Below, in pieces: positions 30,487 to 31,795 of a stretch of 31,795 nucleotides of DNA. The position numbers and the translations under genes are program-made. Position 1 is the first letter of the stretch, and the number at the start of each line of letters is the position of its first letter. Location of the stretch: contig DFEG01000035.1 in NCBI GenBank assembly GCA_002369075.1, forward strand, positions 11,261-43,055, in the 5' to 3' direction. This DNA is from Bacteroidales bacterium UBA3808 (lineage in GTDB: Bacteria > Bacteroidota > Bacteroidia > Bacteroidales > Paludibacteraceae). The notes under the pieces were generated by a model that was given only the letters and a program-made list of their open reading frames with translations, ran no database searches and was not told the DNA's origin.

Positions 30487-31587
30487 ATGGAAAGAGGAAC
30501 ATGGAAATGGCAAGAAGAGGGAACGGCATGGAAGGGTGTCGGCATTTACCATGTTACGCTGGTTGTACCGAGCAGGGAGGCTTTGTTGGGGAGGCTTGTC
30601 ATTCCGGAGAATGATCCGAAACAAGCGGTGGTGAAAAGGACGGACCTGGGGAAAGAGATAGTTTACCTAATAGGCACTATTCCACAACATCATCCGCAAA
30701 TTCGGCTAATACAATATTGTTTGATGCCGGACCACGCACATTTCATACTATACGTCACAGAATCCATGCCCGTTAGTATAAAAGCAGTCGTGAGAGGATT
30801 TTGGCAGTCCGCAAAACAAGCAGGAAGAGAATATATTTCGTCAATTAGCCCGAATGACATTCGGGACAACAAACGAAATAACAGCAACATAAAAGAAGGA
30901 GCAAGCATATTCCCGATTTTTACTGAGATGCCTTTTATACGTCCAATGTCACACAAGGGACAACTACAAACGATGATCCGATATGTGCAGATGAACCCGC
31001 AGAGGTTGGCAACAAAACGGTTGATGCCGGGGTATTTCAGAGTGCAACGGGATATAGAGATTGCGGGACAGAAATATAACGGTGTGGGGAATATAGGCAT
31101 ATTACAGACGGAGAAGTTCTCGCCTGTGCATGTGCGGAGAATTTGGGTAGAAGATGCTGAGCAGCATGGAGACGCGACACGGCTACGCGAGTATATGAAT
31201 GGTTGTGTACTGGCGGCTCGCAAAGGGGTAGTGATGGTGTCGCCGTTCATCAGCCCGAAAGAGAAAGAGGTTTTGGAGGTATTGCTGCGCGAGAAACACA
31301 CCATTATTTATATAGCGGACAATGGATTTGGGGAGTATTACAAGCCGGCAAAGGGATTGTTTGAAGCGGTTGCTGAGGGGCGGATGTTGATTCTATCACC
31401 ATGGCAGCACGATCCGGATAAGCCCCATGTGACACGAGCCGAGTGTGTGGCAATGAATAAAATGGCAGAAGAAATATGCGAGGCTATGAGCAACCCCGAA
31501 TTAAATTCGGGGCTAATAGACGGAGAATCATCCTCACAAAAAATAAAAACAGAAAACCAAACGAAACCAAATAAAGCAAACAACTAA
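30487..31587 (+). CDS. RAYT: REP-associated tyrosine transposase with DprA/SLOG-like C-terminal region
   Basis: A 366-aa protein. Residues 15-185 resemble the Y1_Tnp/RAYT domain: YHVTLVVPSRE, then the HUH motif in MPDHAHFILYV (His83, His85), a helix with FWQSAKQAG, and RYVQMNPQRLATKR holding the probable nucleophile Tyr166. RAYTs are single-copy relatives of IS200 transposases that cut REP hairpins as single strands. Residues 240-332 do not belong to that domain; they resemble the Rossmann fold of DprA/SLOG proteins (KHTIIYIADNGFGEYYKPAKGLFEAVAEGRMLILSPW). Two hairpin repeats are embedded in the coding sequence at about codons 121-127 and 336-343. The gene sits between uxaC and kdgK. No other RAYT is in the window. 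Confidence 0.82.
   Translation: MERGTWKWQEEGTAWKGVGIYHVTLVVPSREALLGRLVIPENDPKQAVVKRTDLGKEIVYLIGTIPQHHPQIRLIQYCLMPDHAHFILYVTESMPVSIKAVVRGFWQSAKQAGREYISSISPNDIRDNKRNNSNIKEGASIFPIFTEMPFIRPMSHKGQLQTMIRYVQMNPQRLATKRLMPGYFRVQRDIEIAGQKYNGVGNIGILQTEKFSPVHVRRIWVEDAEQHGDATRLREYMNGCVLAARKGVVMVSPFISPKEKEVLEVLLREKHTIIYIADNGFGEYYKPAKGLFEAVAEGRMLILSPWQHDPDKPHVTRAECVAMNKMAEEICEAMSNPELNSGLIDGESSSQKIKTENQTKPNKANN
30849..30888 (+). repeat. REP-like hairpin with tail inside RAYT (copy 2)
   Basis: Stem CCCGAAT / ATTCGGG with loop GAC, then ACAACAAACGAAATAACAG. Relative to the copy at 30423 both stem differences (positions 3 and 5) are compensated on the other arm, and 19 of 23 tail bases are identical. Confidence 0.75.
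31494..31526 (+). repeat. REP-like hairpin with tail inside RAYT (copy 3)
   Basis: Stem CCCCGAAT / ATTCGGGG with loop TAA, then CTAATAGACGGAGAA; the tail shares AATAGACG with the copy at 30423. It encodes the NPELNSG residues near the RAYT C-terminus. Confidence 0.65.
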
Positions 31588-31626
31588 TTAACAATATTTA
31601 TTAACCAATTTTAATTCATTTAACCT

Positions 31627-31795
31627 ATGGCTAAAATTATTACATTGGGCGAGATCATGCTCCGCCTGAGTCCGGAAGGACAAGATCGTTTCATTCAGTC
31701 TGATCATTTCCGTATCATCCCCGGTGGTGGTGAGGCAACCGTGGCTATTTCGTGCGCTAACTATGGCCACGAGGCTTATCTGGTAACCAACCTGC
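31627..31795 (+). CDS. kdgK: PfkB-family sugar kinase, likely 2-keto-3-deoxygluconate kinase (3' truncated)
   Basis: The first 56 residues of a PfkB/ribokinase-family kinase: MAKIITLGEIMLRLSPEG at the N-terminus, followed by FRIIPGGGEATVAISCANYG, the GG sugar-binding region of the family. The gene runs out of the window. KdgK phosphorylates 2-keto-3-deoxygluconate, the step after uronate isomerisation, reduction and dehydration, so uxaC upstream supports this assignment. Substrate cannot be proven from this fragment. The start is the ATG at 31627, 39 nt after the RAYT stop. Confidence 0.85.
   Translation, partial: MAKIITLGEIMLRLSPEGQDRFIQSDHFRIIPGGGEATVAISCANYGHEAYLVTNL

Overview
The window is a chromosomal segment from a member of the Bacteroidetes, most likely order Bacteroidales. 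The evidence is the many promoters of the Bacteroidetes type (TTTG, 19-20 nt spacer, TAnnTTTG), the near absence of Shine-Dalgarno sequences except in front of rpsU, and the gene families present (TonB-type transducer, DUF4290-like protein, PgQC-like glutaminyl cyclase, FkbH/ACP/MBOAT operon). No genus can be assigned from sequence alone.

Layout. 1-977: 3' part of a phosphoglucomutase/phosphomannomutase, then a hairpin-rich gap. 1449-5808 (minus): an AT-richer operon, FkbH-like HAD protein - acyl carrier protein - MBOAT acyltransferase - SGNH-like protein, which together look like an envelope acyl-modification pathway. Its roughly 315-nt leader holds nested hairpins and an intrinsic terminator. 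6290-7684 (minus): an AlbA_2/Schlafen-type ATP-binding protein with its own promoter. It sits between the 3' end of tcdA and a second copy of that 3' end, so it looks like a cassette inserted at the tcdA terminus. 8757-9051: tRNA-Leu(CAA) and rpsU. 9185-12016 (minus): recG and a TonB-family protein. 12144-17585: Wzx-like flippase, asparagine-synthase-like protein, glycosyltransferase, FemAB/GNAT-like protein and ssb. 18176-23054 (plus): secreted endonuclease/exonuclease/phosphatase, DUF4290-like protein, prs, glutaminyl cyclase, sufC and a short sufD. 23022-24607 (minus): polyprenyl synthetase and efp. 24763-27464 (plus): MarC, rpiB, radical SAM/SPASM protein and MBL hydrolase. 27593 to the end: uxaC and the start of a kdgK-like sugar kinase, separated by an accessory block of a GIY-YIG/DUF4357 protein, a small basic protein and a RAYT (REP-associated tyrosine transposase).

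Most unusual content. (1) The RAYT carries a C-terminal region resembling DprA/SLOG proteins. Hairpins with a conserved tail and compensating stem changes lie just upstream of it and twice inside its coding sequence. Further hairpin clusters lie at 1019-1267 and 17735-18061, and a separate hairpin pair flanks tRNA-Leu-rpsU. (2) The tcdA 3'-end cassette has 35/38-bp direct repeats. (3) Heptanucleotide tandem repeats fill four intra-operon junctions between 16.0 and 21.6 kb, and a fifth lies within ssb. (4) The acyl-modification operon has an attenuator-like leader. (5) rpsU has an extreme Shine-Dalgarno sequence placed directly after a tRNA. All functional statements rest on motif recognition by eye; no database search was run.
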